A stretch of 64,000 nt of DNA from Wyeomyia smithii (lineage: Eukaryota; Arthropoda; Insecta; Diptera; Culicidae): assembly GCF_029784165.1 (NCBI RefSeq), contig NC_073696.1, positions 177,809,825 to 177,873,824 of the forward strand, in the 5' to 3' direction. The translations under genes and the position numbers were made by a program. Shown here in pieces: positions 33,670 through 44,072 of this stretch (the stretch's first letter is position 1; each line of letters starts with the position of its first letter). A model generated the notes under the pieces. It was not told the DNA's origin and ran no database searches. It was given only the letters and a program-made list of their open reading frames with translations.

Positions 33670-35235
33670 GGGTTATCGTAAGCGGCTGTCCTTATGTTAG
33701 GGGCAGCGTACAACAACATTGATCATTATCTCGTCGTTTGTAGGATCCGCGCACGGTTGTCGAACGTGCTGAAATCTCGCACAGAGGAAAGATGCGTTTC
33801 AACATACTGCGGTTGAAGGCTGATGGCGCAGAACAGCAGGAGCGACAAGAAGACATAAATGGGCTGTGTAGTAGTATTCACGGTACCATTGAAACGACTG
33901 CAAGATAGATGGTCGGCACGACTCGTGGAAGACAGCCTAACGGCTGGTTTGATGTCGAGTGCCAGAGAGTGTTGGACGAGAAGAACCATGCCAGGAGCCG
34001 CATGCTCACTGCGGCTTCGCGTTAGAATAGAGAGATACAGGGAGGCTAGAGCTGCAGAAAATAGAGTCCACCGTCGGAAGAAGCGTGAGCACGAGGAGCA
34101 GGTGCTCGCCAGCGCACAGGAAATTTTTTCTAGGAACGATGCACGGGGCTTCTATAGAATAGTCAACAGAGTCCGAAGTAGAAATTGTCCTGCGCCGGTC
34201 ATGTGTAATGACATGAACGGAAACTTGCTTACGGATAAGCCGACGGTTGCAGCCAGGTGGAAGGAGCATTTTCAGGCGCTATTGAACGGTGAGGGGCAGG
34301 AGGAGCGAAGGATGAACAGGATGAGGATTATCAGTGACGAACAACCTGTGGAGCCACCAACACAGGCGGAGGCAAGGCTGCTGGGATGGAAGGTATCCCG
34401 GCCGAACTTCTGAAAACGAGAAACGAACGGCTGTACTATGCGATCCATCAGACCATGCGTGCGGATAGTTCACGAGACATCAGTCGCGTTCGTGATGTAG
34501 ATGGACTGAAGCAGGGTAATGCGCTCTCTAATCTACTGTTCAACATCGCCCTTGAAGGTGCAGTACAAAAAGGCAAACGTGCAAAGAAACGGTCCGATCA
34601 TCACAAAATCTCTCATACTTCTTGGGTTTGAGGACGACATTGACCGTAGGGCCGTGGAGGAGGCCTTCAGGCCTTTTAAGGAGGAAGCAGCGAGGGTGGG
34701 ACTTAGCATAAACTCGGCCAAAACAAAGTACATGGTTCCTGGCTGAGAGAGTGAGACGTCCGGAGGTGCTGAAGTGGAGATTGATGGGGAATGATTTGAA
34801 GTGGTTGATGAATTTGTTTATCTTGGTACGCTCGTGCATGTGACAACAATATGAACCGTGAAAAGGAACGACGAGTTGTAGCTGCGAACAGGGCCTTCTT
34901 TGGACTACGTAACCAGCTGAGGTCCCGTAGTTTGCAAATTCGCACAAAACTAGCGATAAGTATAAGTCAATGAACCTCCCGGTGGCCCTTTACGGACATG
35001 CAGCATGGACGATATACAAACATGCTGATATAGTGAAGATAATACAGCGTGGCAGGCTTCAGTGGGCTGGACATGTAGCCAGAATACCAGAGAGCCGTCA
35101 AAACAGGGAACTAGAAAGAGGTCGTCGACGTCGTGGTAGGCCTCGCACCCGGTGGATGTGCGCGGTGGAAGAAGATGCATGATCTGCTGGTGTACGAGGT
35201 GACTGGAGAACGGCTGCCTAAAATAGAAAAAGAGA
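33670..35235 (+). pseudogene. RTE-clade relic 3
   Basis: Endonuclease C-terminus (NNIDHYLVVCRIRARLSNVL, 33715-33780) leads into the linker (ERYREARAAENRVHRRKKRE; APVMCNDMNGNLLTDKPTV; AARWKEHFQALLNGEG; 33890-34330). An internal deletion removes the RT fingers: GIPAEL at 34390 is followed closely by GLKQGNALSNLLF at about 34505. The catalytic box reads FEDDID (34628), a substitution of the usual FADD. The C-terminal part has LQWAGHVARIPE and RPRTRWMCAVEED (35050-35180). Stops and frameshifts throughout show it is dead. The BEL element sits just upstream, about 40 bp from the first recognisable residue. Confidence 0.8.
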
Positions 35236-35289
35236 CATTTGTTTGCAGCACAAAGCCTGAGCGGGATGCGCTAAGTTGTAGTTAACGCG

Positions 35290-35700
35290 TGATTTTTGAG
35301 AATGATGAAGCTGTTTCATTTCCTCACACTCCAGCTCTTTGATGCGGTGCTTTCTGTTCTGGAAGTCACTCCAGGTCGTTTTTTGATGCATTTTTCAGAA
35401 AATAGTGGTCAGAATCAACTTTTCCACCACGGTTGACCCGGCAGTCGTTAATATTTGAGAAGTGCCTTCTGCCAATCAAAAAGTAATTGATTTGTTATTT
35501 GGCAAGGTGTTCTGATAGGCTATGCTGGAAGAAGGTACTACGTGAAGCTCTGGCGTATTGAAAATTGACAAAATTTTGCCTGTCTCAATCATTTTGTCTA
35601 CCCCCTGTATGTTCTTGGAAGCGGCGAAGTCAAGCCTGTGCTCGCTGAACTTCCCAATAACCGGTCTGAACTCCTCCTTCTGTCCTATCTGAGCGTTGGG
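35290..35700 (-). pseudogene. RTE-clade relic 4, endonuclease fragment
   Basis: Minus-strand frames give EEFRPVIGKFSEHRLDFAAS, then RRHFSNINDCRVNRGGKVDS, with DHYFLKNASKNDLE following. These match the C-terminal half of the RTE AP-type endonuclease. It points away from relic 3 and is separated from it by about 55 bp, so it is a separate insertion or an inverted piece. No RT portion is present. Confidence 0.65.
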
Positions 35701-36249
35701 ACTCTCGTTAACGGTTTTGACGTCATTTTTGGGCAGCCTCTTTATACATATGCATCTATACTACTCTCCAGCATACCAGCATACCTAGTAGCGCTACAAT
35801 GTTGTCCCTTTGTCTCCCCTGACAGCCATCGTGAAAGCATTGTTTATAGTTCCACGCTGGCACCAGGGTGTTGATCAGCCGTCCCTAACATGAAGAACAG
35901 ACGTTGTTTTGGGCCGCACCTTTTTAATGAACAGACGCTCGAGTTGGCGAAGCATTTACTCTGCCGCCTAAAGATAATGTACCAATGTTCGCGTCACAAA
36001 CTTTCAGACACTGTCAGATTGACAATTGGTTAGGATACACCAATCAGCTGTGCCCATTGGACTGGGACACGGTTATATGGGAAAAAAGCGATGGTGTTAT
36101 TTTTTCGTTCCCATGCACTTCGTGTTCCTTATGGATCCTATAACAACTGTGTAACTTTTCAGATCGATCGGTGAAACGCCCGATTTGCGCCCGATTTTTA
36201 AAGTTCACATACGATTTTATATGGTAAAATTTCTTTTTTTTTCAAAACT
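35701..36249. other. Gap without a supported gene
   Basis: No recognisable coding or repeat structure apart from proximity to the foldback elements. Confidence 0.45.
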
Positions 36250-36792
36250 CATTCTATATAAATTTCCAGTTGGGTCCTAAAAATATATCGATACATGATA
36301 TTTGTATGAAATTTTCCTGGAAATAACGCTTCTGAAGACCGTAAGGCGCTACGATGCTTGTAGAAACAGCTATTCACCTCAAACTGATTGAATGTCTGAC
36401 GGACGGCTCACCATTGAATTTTACTAGCAATACTGCTGCAGCATGCTGCTGTTGCAAATTCAACCATGTGATGAGAAATGATGTCGCTTAAATTTATCTT
36501 GGAGGCTCCCCCGAAGATACTATGAGCAAAAATCACACTTTTAAAATTATTTCCACGCGAAATTATTTCTCACACTTAAGCAAGTTTGCAATAGCAGAAT
36601 GCTGTAGCAGCGTTGCTGGAAAATTTCAATTGTGAGCCGTCCATCAGACATTCAATCAGTTTGGGGTAAATAGCTGTTTCAACAAGCATCGTAGCGTCTT
36701 ACGGTCTTCAGAAGAGTTTTTCCCAGGAAAATTTCCTACAAATATCATGTATCGATATATTTTTAGGACCCAACTGGGAATTTCTAGAAAAT
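36250..36792. mobile_element. Foldback element 1, ~210-bp arms
   Basis: The left arm (36259-36470) and right arm (36580-36790) are inverted copies, about 90% identical by eye. Shared phrases are CCAGTTGGGTCCTAAAAATA, CTTCTGAAGACCGTAAG and CAAACTGATTGAATGTCTGA. The ~110-bp centre is unpaired. No protein is encoded. Long-armed foldbacks are non-autonomous DNA elements. The transcript could form a long double-stranded RNA hairpin. Confidence 0.8.
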
Positions 36793-36828
36793 AAGTTTTA
36801 TTATTTTATTATATCGCATTCAATTATT

Positions 36829-37767
36829 TGACTCACAGAGCTCATTGAACATCACAAAAAAGTGAATTTTTCTTATAATTTTCAGATAAAACCCTTCAAA
36901 ACACATATAAAAAAATTTTTTGATCAAGAACTGAAATTTTTTCTGCAAAGCGTGATTCAAGACGAAAATTTACGTGAAAAAAGATCCTCGATATCTTATC
37001 GCTGGCTGAGATATTGGCGTTTTTACATGTGATGGAAAACTATGCATTTTGTCAAAAATGCCACTCAAGCTCAATATCTCCATTGCACAGTATTTTATTT
37101 TACCGTTTGTGCGTATAATTTTCTAAATCGTGATTCAAATGATGATTATAGCTATAAGGTATGTTGGGAGGAGTTTCAGGATATTTAAAAATGCATCTTT
37201 TAATGTAGAAAGATGGGTGATCAATCCACCTATGAGTGAGATAAAAAATTTACTTTTTAATCAAAATAAGATAGACGCACGGTGTCTTCGACAAAGTTTT
37301 AGATTATATTAAAACAAGAAATTTTACCGAAGACATCATGTTTCTATCTCTTATATATTACGAGCACCATTGAGTTTTCAAATAGGAGGCACTAAATACA
37401 CAATTTCCGTCCTAACTTTTTTCACAAATTTTTCCGAATTTTTAAACCTTCTACTAAGTTATCAGCCATCTGAAAATGCATTTGTTTTCTAAACATTGTT
37501 GTTTTTTATCTCCCAAAATAAAACAGTTATTCAACATAATTGTTAAAATGCATAGTTTTCCATCACATATAAAAATGCCAATATCTCAGCTCCCCGATAA
37601 GATATCAAGTATCTTTTTGCATGTAAACTTTCGTCGTAAATTCCGCTTCGCAATGAAAATTTCAGTTCTTGATCACATTTTTGTTTTATTTGTGTTTTGT
37701 AGGGTTTTATCTGAAAATTATTAGAAAAAATTTTTTTTTTGTGATGTTTATTAGGCTCTGGGAGTCA
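36829..37767. mobile_element. Foldback element 2, ~235-bp arms
   Basis: The left arm (36829-37070) pairs with the right arm (37535-37767). Outer ends are ACTCACAGAGCTCATTGAAC and its inverted relative GTGATGTTTATTAGGCTCTG. Inner ends are CATGTGATGGAAAACTATGC and GCATAGTTTTCCATCACATA. The ~465-bp centre is AT-rich and non-coding. It lies only about 37 bp from foldback element 1. Confidence 0.8.
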
Positions 37768-39572
37768 TAAAACTTAATGAAATACTGAACCAAACCATGC
37801 AAAATATTCAAAAACAACCCCACAAAAATAAAAAAATATATGGAAAAATTTAGGAATCGAACAGAATTGAAAAAAGTGCAAAAGAGTGGGTTTGTAGCTG
37901 AAAAAAGTCATTTTTTCATAAATCACGTTTGGGCAACCTGAAAACAATTTTTTAGAAAGTCGAAATGTTCTACAAAAATGCTATAAATAACATTATCTCT
38001 CAATTTAGGGCTGAGCACCTTGACTTTTTCAACATCGATTTTTTTTGGGACACCCTAGAAAATACATACTCACTAAACATTTTTGTTAATCTGAATAATA
38101 TCGATTTCATCGTCATAATCCATAATCAACCGCAAAACCTGTTCTTTTTACGCAACACCCAAATCGAGCAGAGCTGATAGTGAGGCACACGTTAGTTTGA
38201 CTGGAGTGTTTTTCAAAATCCTGGCAAAAGCTCATTATTTAACCATGTTCAACGAGGGCTCGGTAAAATGATGAATGGCCACCTGGGACCTCATAAGGGC
38301 AGAATGGTAAATGGGGTTTATTGAACTCGGAAATTTGTTGTTTTACAGATTTGTCAGACAAACAAATTTACTGTATTCAGGTAAGCATCTCCACAACCAA
38401 TTTACTGCAAAACAGTAAACGAAAATGTTTAGTTGTTACATGGATGTGTAATTTTCCCTCTAACATATCAAAACATTTCAGCTGGTTAGTATTTAATCTG
38501 TTTCTTCCATAAGAATTCAATATCGCTTATGAAAACAGAAAAAAGTCACATAAATTCAAGTCTCTAATTGAAATTATTACGTTACAAAAGAGGTTAAAAA
38601 CTCAGAGTCGATTAGGTTTTCAAACATTGGTTAACATTTGACATAAAACCGGTTCTATGATGTTACCTGCATTCAAACAATCTCTCTAATAAGTTAATAA
38701 TAGTAGCACGATATTCATTCATCTTGAAATATAAACCCATTTGTGAATAAATATATTAATGCGCAACTATCGATTCGTTTGCCTATTTTCAGATTCATTC
38801 AACATTCGCCACTGACATGGTTGCTCACAGTTTAAACACGCTGGAAAGTGATGAGATTGATGTATTCAATCAATGGATTGCCGGCAGCCAGGTTCCCGTG
38901 TTCTAAGTGATGCAGATTAAAATTATGAATTGCTTATTAACGCCACAGCAGATATTTGCAATTGTCGCGACAGAGTTTTTCTCTTTGTAACCTCAATGCA
39001 ATGAAAATCGAATGGAAAGCGGTATTTATAACCAGGTGGCACGTTATGTGCATGTTTCCATCATCAATTGATCAATCGAGCAGTGGGATATAATATAATC
39101 CACTGAAAGGACAGTGATAATGGTGTGTTAAGATATGGAATAGAAAAAAATCTGGATCATTTATAAATTGGTATTGCATGAAACAGGCATCGAAATCCTT
39201 TTTCCAATAATGCAGTTGGCTTAACTAACAATACATGAAAATATCGTGCGGACTCGTTCGTTTGTGCTTGATTAAATTTTCATGCATTGTGTACGAGAAA
39301 GGTTTTTGCATCACCGAGCACGAATGCAAACAAGAGGCGTAGGTGATTCGAAATTTTGCCGGCATATACATTGTTCGATGGTATAGACCACGAGTCAATA
39401 ATCTGTGTAGCGTAGCGCTTACGAAATTTTTTCAAAGGTGATGTGCTGAATTAGTAAACATTAGAGTGAAGATTGGGTGCGGAAAATCAATACATAAGAG
39501 ATGATCCGATCTTTGTCTGCATTTACTATTGTTAATTGACTGTAAATGGAAATCGAGAAATAATATCGGTAC
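37768..39572. other. Non-coding stretch upstream of the candidate first exon
   Basis: AT-rich, without transposon signatures that I recognise from about 38200 on. If the exon at 39697 is real, part of this is its upstream regulatory DNA. Confidence 0.4.
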
Positions 39573-39610
39573 TATAAAAATCGATTACAAATAAGTGCAA
39601 AAATCACTGC
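39573..39610 (+). promoter_or_regulatory. Candidate core promoter (TATA + initiator)
   Basis: TATAAAAA at 39573-39580 and an initiator-like ATCACTG at 39603-39609, about 32 bp apart. About 90 nt of leader follow before the ATG at 39697. Confidence 0.4.
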
Positions 39611-39696
39611 TCATTTGTGCTGTTCAATCAACTTCGTTAACGAAAAGGAGAAAAAATCCTAGTTTACGGTTACAGCAAAAATCTTCAACGAATACT

Positions 39697-39745
39697 ATGG
39701 ATTACAGAACACTAGTTATACTATTTCTGTCGACTTGTATAAAAG
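39697..39745 (+). CDS. Candidate first coding exon of a secreted-protein gene
   Basis: The ATG opens MDYRTLVILFLSTCIK, a short n-region and a hydrophobic core typical of a signal peptide. A consensus donor GTAAGT follows at 39746, leaving a phase-1 intron after the first base of the next codon. Signal peptide plus early intron is common in insect genes for secreted proteins. A TATA/initiator pair lies at a fitting distance upstream, and there are no transposon sequences nearby. I found no downstream exon within the window, so neither family nor function can be named. The next exon may be past the repeats or in sequence I did not recognise. Chance is possible for so short an exon. Confidence 0.35.
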
Positions 39746-41276
39746 GTAAGTTGAACGATTTTTTTATATCATATAATATTATCGAAAAGTCGCGTGCCCT
39801 CAATTATTTGTTGTTTAAGAAAAAAAGAAAGAAGACTTTTATTTATTTCTTCACTGGTCGGAATTGAAGGTCCTATATCTTTGCAAACGTAATTCATCTG
39901 CAGTGCCTTTGGTTGAAATAAATACTTAAATGGCAATACATAATACCAAATCGATTGAAATTTGCACAGCGCAAGCTGTTAATTATAAGTGCAGCAGGAA
40001 AATTATTTTCTTTTTTTTTTCTTTTAAAATCAATTTGCGTCGAAGTACCTATGTTATTTACTACACAGTTTGATCCACTATTCGGTTTGTTTCTCATAAT
40101 TTTACGATGGTCTTTTTTATTTGTAAAAAAGGCAAAGGCCAACTTTATAGAACAATTGTATACTTAATATAAAAATTCGTGATTTTTGTAGGAACTAATA
40201 TATTTTCAAATAATAAAATATTAAATATTCTTTTAATTTTTCTTTTTTTCGACAAACTCTAAGTGTCAGATTTTCACATTCACAGTGCCGAATCAGCCTG
40301 TGGCTGAAAACTACCTAAAACAAAAACTCACGCATTCGCAGCATTTTTTCTGATGTTTTTAGACATTGATTAAGATTTTAGTTAATTGAATGACAGTTCA
40401 GTGGTTATTCTATTTCCGATGAAATTCGTTTCATTCACCAACGTACTCTCGTATCAAATTGGGTAATAGTTGTGAGCAGGTACCTTCCTTTTCGTAATGA
40501 AAATTTAGTCCCACGCACCGAGTGCTCCAACTTAATTTCTCATCATCGACCCTGCCGACTGGTGCGGGATTTTAAGTATGGTATTTCTACCTACCCCTTC
40601 TAGAATTACTCGAAGCGAAGATAAGAGTATTACACAGTGCTCGGGAAAGCAGATTAAATCACTGCACTGGGCCACTACTTAATTATCCCTCCTAGTGATC
40701 GCTTAATTGCTCACCATCGAAGAGCTTAAATTCAATGATGAATTATATGAAGGTAAAGAAGGCAATCAAGCCGTGAAATTCCAGGGTTGACTAAGATGAC
40801 AGGGGGTCGAAGTTCACGTTTTATCACCTACCCTGTATGGCCTGCTTGCTTACACACGAGCATAATGTTGAATCCTTCCCATCGGCCACTACGATAACTT
40901 AATTATGTAAGCTAATCCTTTCAAGCTAGTATGAATAAACAGAGAGGTAATGGGATACGGATGTCTTTGCATATTGCAGCTGATCAGTGATGCCGTTAAA
41001 GGCATACCCGGTGTTGTTTGCAAAAGGAGGCCTCCGGCCGGATAAGGTACATATGCACAGGACATGCTTTACATGGTCTTTGAATATGCGTAAGGCCAGC
41101 AGCTGGTCATGTACTGTTCTTTACTCGCTACACCTATTTACATCGGTTTAGTTAATTATTCAATAATAACATGCATTAGCAGTGATTTCACATTGACTTC
41201 AACCAGTTTAAATGATACGAAACCTCTCCTAATCCCCCTAAATGGTGAACGCATACCTTCCTCACACGATTTTTAT
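39746..41276 (+). other. Apparent single-copy non-coding DNA (putative intron)
   Basis: No transposon signature. The part 40480-41230 is less AT-rich than its surroundings and holds several ATTA/TAATTA-type homeodomain sites (40679, 40701, 40736, 40899, 41152) and CAGCTG (near 40979). This composition would suit an intronic enhancer but is not proof. Confidence 0.3.
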
Positions 41277-42937
41277 CACATTTGACGCGCCACGACTTTA
41301 ACCACTGATCGAAGCAAGCTATGGCAGGAAACGGACGTCAATATTTTCGCTCGCGCGATATTTCGGAATAAAATTTGCTTAATATGGTATTTCGTGTAAG
41401 GTATTAGTGTTATCGCGAAGTGAGTTCATATTCGAGTGTTTTGAGGAAAGTTTATGTAAGGCTGTATTGTTTGTGCTACGAAACATTCACTCGAGCGGGG
41501 GCCTAGTGTGGTTGGTAACGTCTCCGCCAACCACGCTCGACGCCTGGGTTCGAATCCCACCGCCGACATAGGTGTCGATGGTTGTGAGGTGGCGTGATCC
41601 ACTCACAACCAACCCAACTGGTCTAGATTCAATCCTAGCCGACACCGGGAGATTTTCTGAGGCGAAAAATCTCTGGGATCACGCCTTCCATCGCATGAGG
41701 AAGTAAAGCCGTTGGCGCCGGTCCGTTAATAAACGGGTCGTGAGTTAGGGTGCTGGGTGTGGAGTCGCCTCCCTGGGCGTCGGTGATTGGCCACAACAGT
41801 GGCGGAACTAGACCGACGGAAAATAAGCGAGTATAAAAAAAAAAAAAAGAAACATTCACTCTTTTACGGTGGTACCGTGAGCATCGGTCGAAAAAATTGC
41901 AGCATCGAGTGGTGCTACGCCACCCGTTTGCTATTTATCACTGTGTGTTATGTGTATATGTGACATGGAGTGAATGCGTTTGCACTAGCCAGCAGATGAT
42001 GGCAGTGAAGAAACTTCGTTCAACATCGGAACGGTTGAGTATAACTTGGAACCAATTTAAATTTATATATTTTTTCGTGGATTTTCAAGTGACAGTCAGT
42101 CAGTGGCTTGCTAAATTTTTTTCCAGGAAATAATGAACTAAAACCAGTTTTAGAGAATAGTTTTTCATATTTGATTTGAACAAGGCCAACTGAGTGTTGT
42201 GCGCGTTCTACCTCAACGTAAAATTTTAGTGATAAAGGCAGTTTCCCGCGGAATACAAATTAAGTAATTGGTGAAATCGCGAAGTTCCGGTTCCTCTGAT
42301 ATCTAGAAAAGTGAAGAAGAGCATCAACGGACTGCTCTGGGCAGGATAGGTATCGCCATATTTTCGAAGTGTTTTGTTTTTGAGGAGCACTTGAACCAGC
42401 CACATCGACCAAGATGTAAAATTTAATACGTTCGCAGCGCCACCGCCGTTCGGTGGCGGGTAAACGAATTAGCTGCCATGGAAAACGTGGGCAGATTCCA
42501 ATCTGTACACTATTAGCGAAGAATTTCTTTAATAAGACGTTGGTAAGATCGTTCTGAACTGTAACTGTATTATCAAGTAATATTAAATACGAGCCACTAA
42601 TGTAAATGAATGTGAATGCTATGTCATGTCCAATAGATATAACAACGTATTCATGCGGGGCTTAGTGTTTATGAAGACGATCTCGGAATGTACGTGTATT
42701 ACCAGGCATTCTTAAAATGGGTCGTTGGATGAACACTAGAGCTTACACCTTTCATCTCCAGGGCTAAAAATATTTGCATCTTTGTATTATGTAAAATATT
42801 AAAAAATCAATAAAAAAAATCAGCTTTAAATAGAAATAGATGCAGATAGGTTTTTTCCATAAAAGCACTGCCGGCCAGTGGGAGATGAATTGTAAAAACA
42901 CACAAACACACACACATTTGACGCGCCACGACTTTAA
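41277..42937 (+). mobile_element. Retroposed element with 25-bp target duplication, class unknown
   Basis: The 25-bp phrase starting CACATTTGACGCGCCACGAC lies at 41277-41301 and again at 42913-42937. Between them is a ~1.6-kb insert ending in an (AAC/AC)-rich tail (42893-42912). Long target duplications with a simple-sequence tail are the mark of target-primed reverse transcription. Without the nested SINE the insert is about 1.25 kb and has no RT-like frame. It could be a 5'- and 3'-end-only derivative of a LINE or a new non-autonomous element. The tail is not poly(A), which argues against a processed gene copy. Confidence 0.65.
41493..41848 (+). mobile_element. tRNA-derived SINE, ~356 bp, nested
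   Basis: A 13-bp target duplication GAAACATTCACTC flanks it exactly (41480-41492 and 41849-41861). The head has RNA polymerase III A box TAGTGTGGTTGG (41504-41515) and a perfect B box GGTTCGAATCC (41547-41557). It ends in poly(A) (from about 41836). It encodes nothing and would be moved by a LINE's enzymes. It sits inside the 1.6-kb retroposed element, so it is younger than that insert. The tRNA-like head is not a functional tRNA. Confidence 0.92.
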
Positions 42938-43029
42938 GATAGTTTGAAAGCGTACACACTTAGTTGTACTATTTAGAACGATTTTCTCTATATATTGCCA
43001 ATTTTTTTATTCGAATGAAATGAAAAACG

Positions 43030-43260
43030 AAATTATTTATTTATTATTATTATTTATTGAATTAAATCCATCCCACTAGCAGTCTTAATGAATAAGTAAG
43101 TGTATATGGGCCGGGAAAAGCCACCTTGAAAGACTGATAGGCGACTATTTAGGCGGCATATAAACCCAGCAACTTTTAAAAGAACAAAAGCATATACAGA
43201 GATATTACAAAAGTCCGATACAGATAACATAAATAAAGTCAAAACAAACAATACAAATTA
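43030..43260 (-). mobile_element. Probable LINE 3' end with (TAA)n tail
   Basis: Read on the minus strand, the sequence ends ...GATTTAATTCAATAAATAATAATAATAAATAAATAA. A TAA-rich tail like this is characteristic of I-type non-LTR elements. The upstream ~200 bp looks like 3' UTR and has no RT motif. It would be a severely 5'-truncated insertion. No target duplication was found. Confidence 0.4.
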
Positions 43261-43689
43261 ATTAACTATACTAGAAATTGAAAATATCATATACACCGTG
43301 AAAAAACTTTTTGCAACAAAAAAATAAAGCAAAAATAAATTACATAAATTATCTCAAAAAGTTCATTTTTTATTTCTTTAGAAGCTGCAAAAAAGCAAAA
43401 CATTGATGGCTATCTAATCATGGAGAAATGAAAAACAAAAAATTTAAACTTTTCAGATGAAAGATAAAAAATTAAAGCCAGAACGGTTTGTTGATTGATA
43501 TAACGTCTTCAGCAAAGTTGCAGACCATAATTTCCTTCCAGAAAAACTTAACACAGTGAGAAAAAAAAAATTTAAAAAAAACTAATTAAATATCTAAAAA
43601 AATTTACGCTTCAAAAATCTATTTTTGAGCTAACTACCTAATAAAATTGACCTGAACTTGGAAAAATAAAAAATAAAAAAGAAGAGCGA
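43261..43689. other. A-rich low-complexity stretch
   Basis: Strongly A-rich, no gene. It includes AACGGTTTGTTGATTGATAT (43485), a relative of the 13308 phrase. Confidence 0.5.
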
Positions 43690-44064
43690 AGGAAAGGACG
43701 TTTTGTGGTACAGAATTATTACCGCGATGGCACCTCCAACGAGCTGGGTACCGGCTTTATAGTTCTGGGTAGAATGCAGAGTCGTGTGATCAAGTTGTGG
43801 ACGATCAGCGACAGCTTGTGTATGACAATGAAAGGTTGGTTCTATAGCTGCATCATCAACGTGCCCTTACGAGAGAAGACCAGATATCGAGAAAAAAGCG
43901 CTTCACGCTCAGCGGGAGAAACTACGACTGTTACTCGCTTCGAAACATCAAGATCGTCATCGGGGACATGAACGCTCAGATAGGGAGGGAAGAAATGTAC
44001 AAACCTGTGATCGGTCCACATCCTGCACACTAAGAGGAACGACAACGCCCAGTGATGCATTAAC
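43690..44064 (+). pseudogene. RTE-clade relic 5, endonuclease part (5' piece)
   Basis: Frames give YRDGTSNELGTGFIVLGRMQ, MTMKGWFYSCIINVPL, IVIGDMNAQIGREEMYKPVI and CINFAA. These are the AP-type endonuclease of an RTE element up to a point where a LOA/R1-like element has been inserted. The protein continues at 46093 with FAASRELV. Frameshifts separate the blocks. Confidence 0.8.
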
Positions 44065-44072
44065 TTTGCAGC

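Noticed and set aside
41493..41560. tRNA gene
   Set aside because: A and B boxes are present, but the body continues into a 356-bp SINE with poly(A) and target duplications. The same applies to 58211-58290 and 48344-48420.
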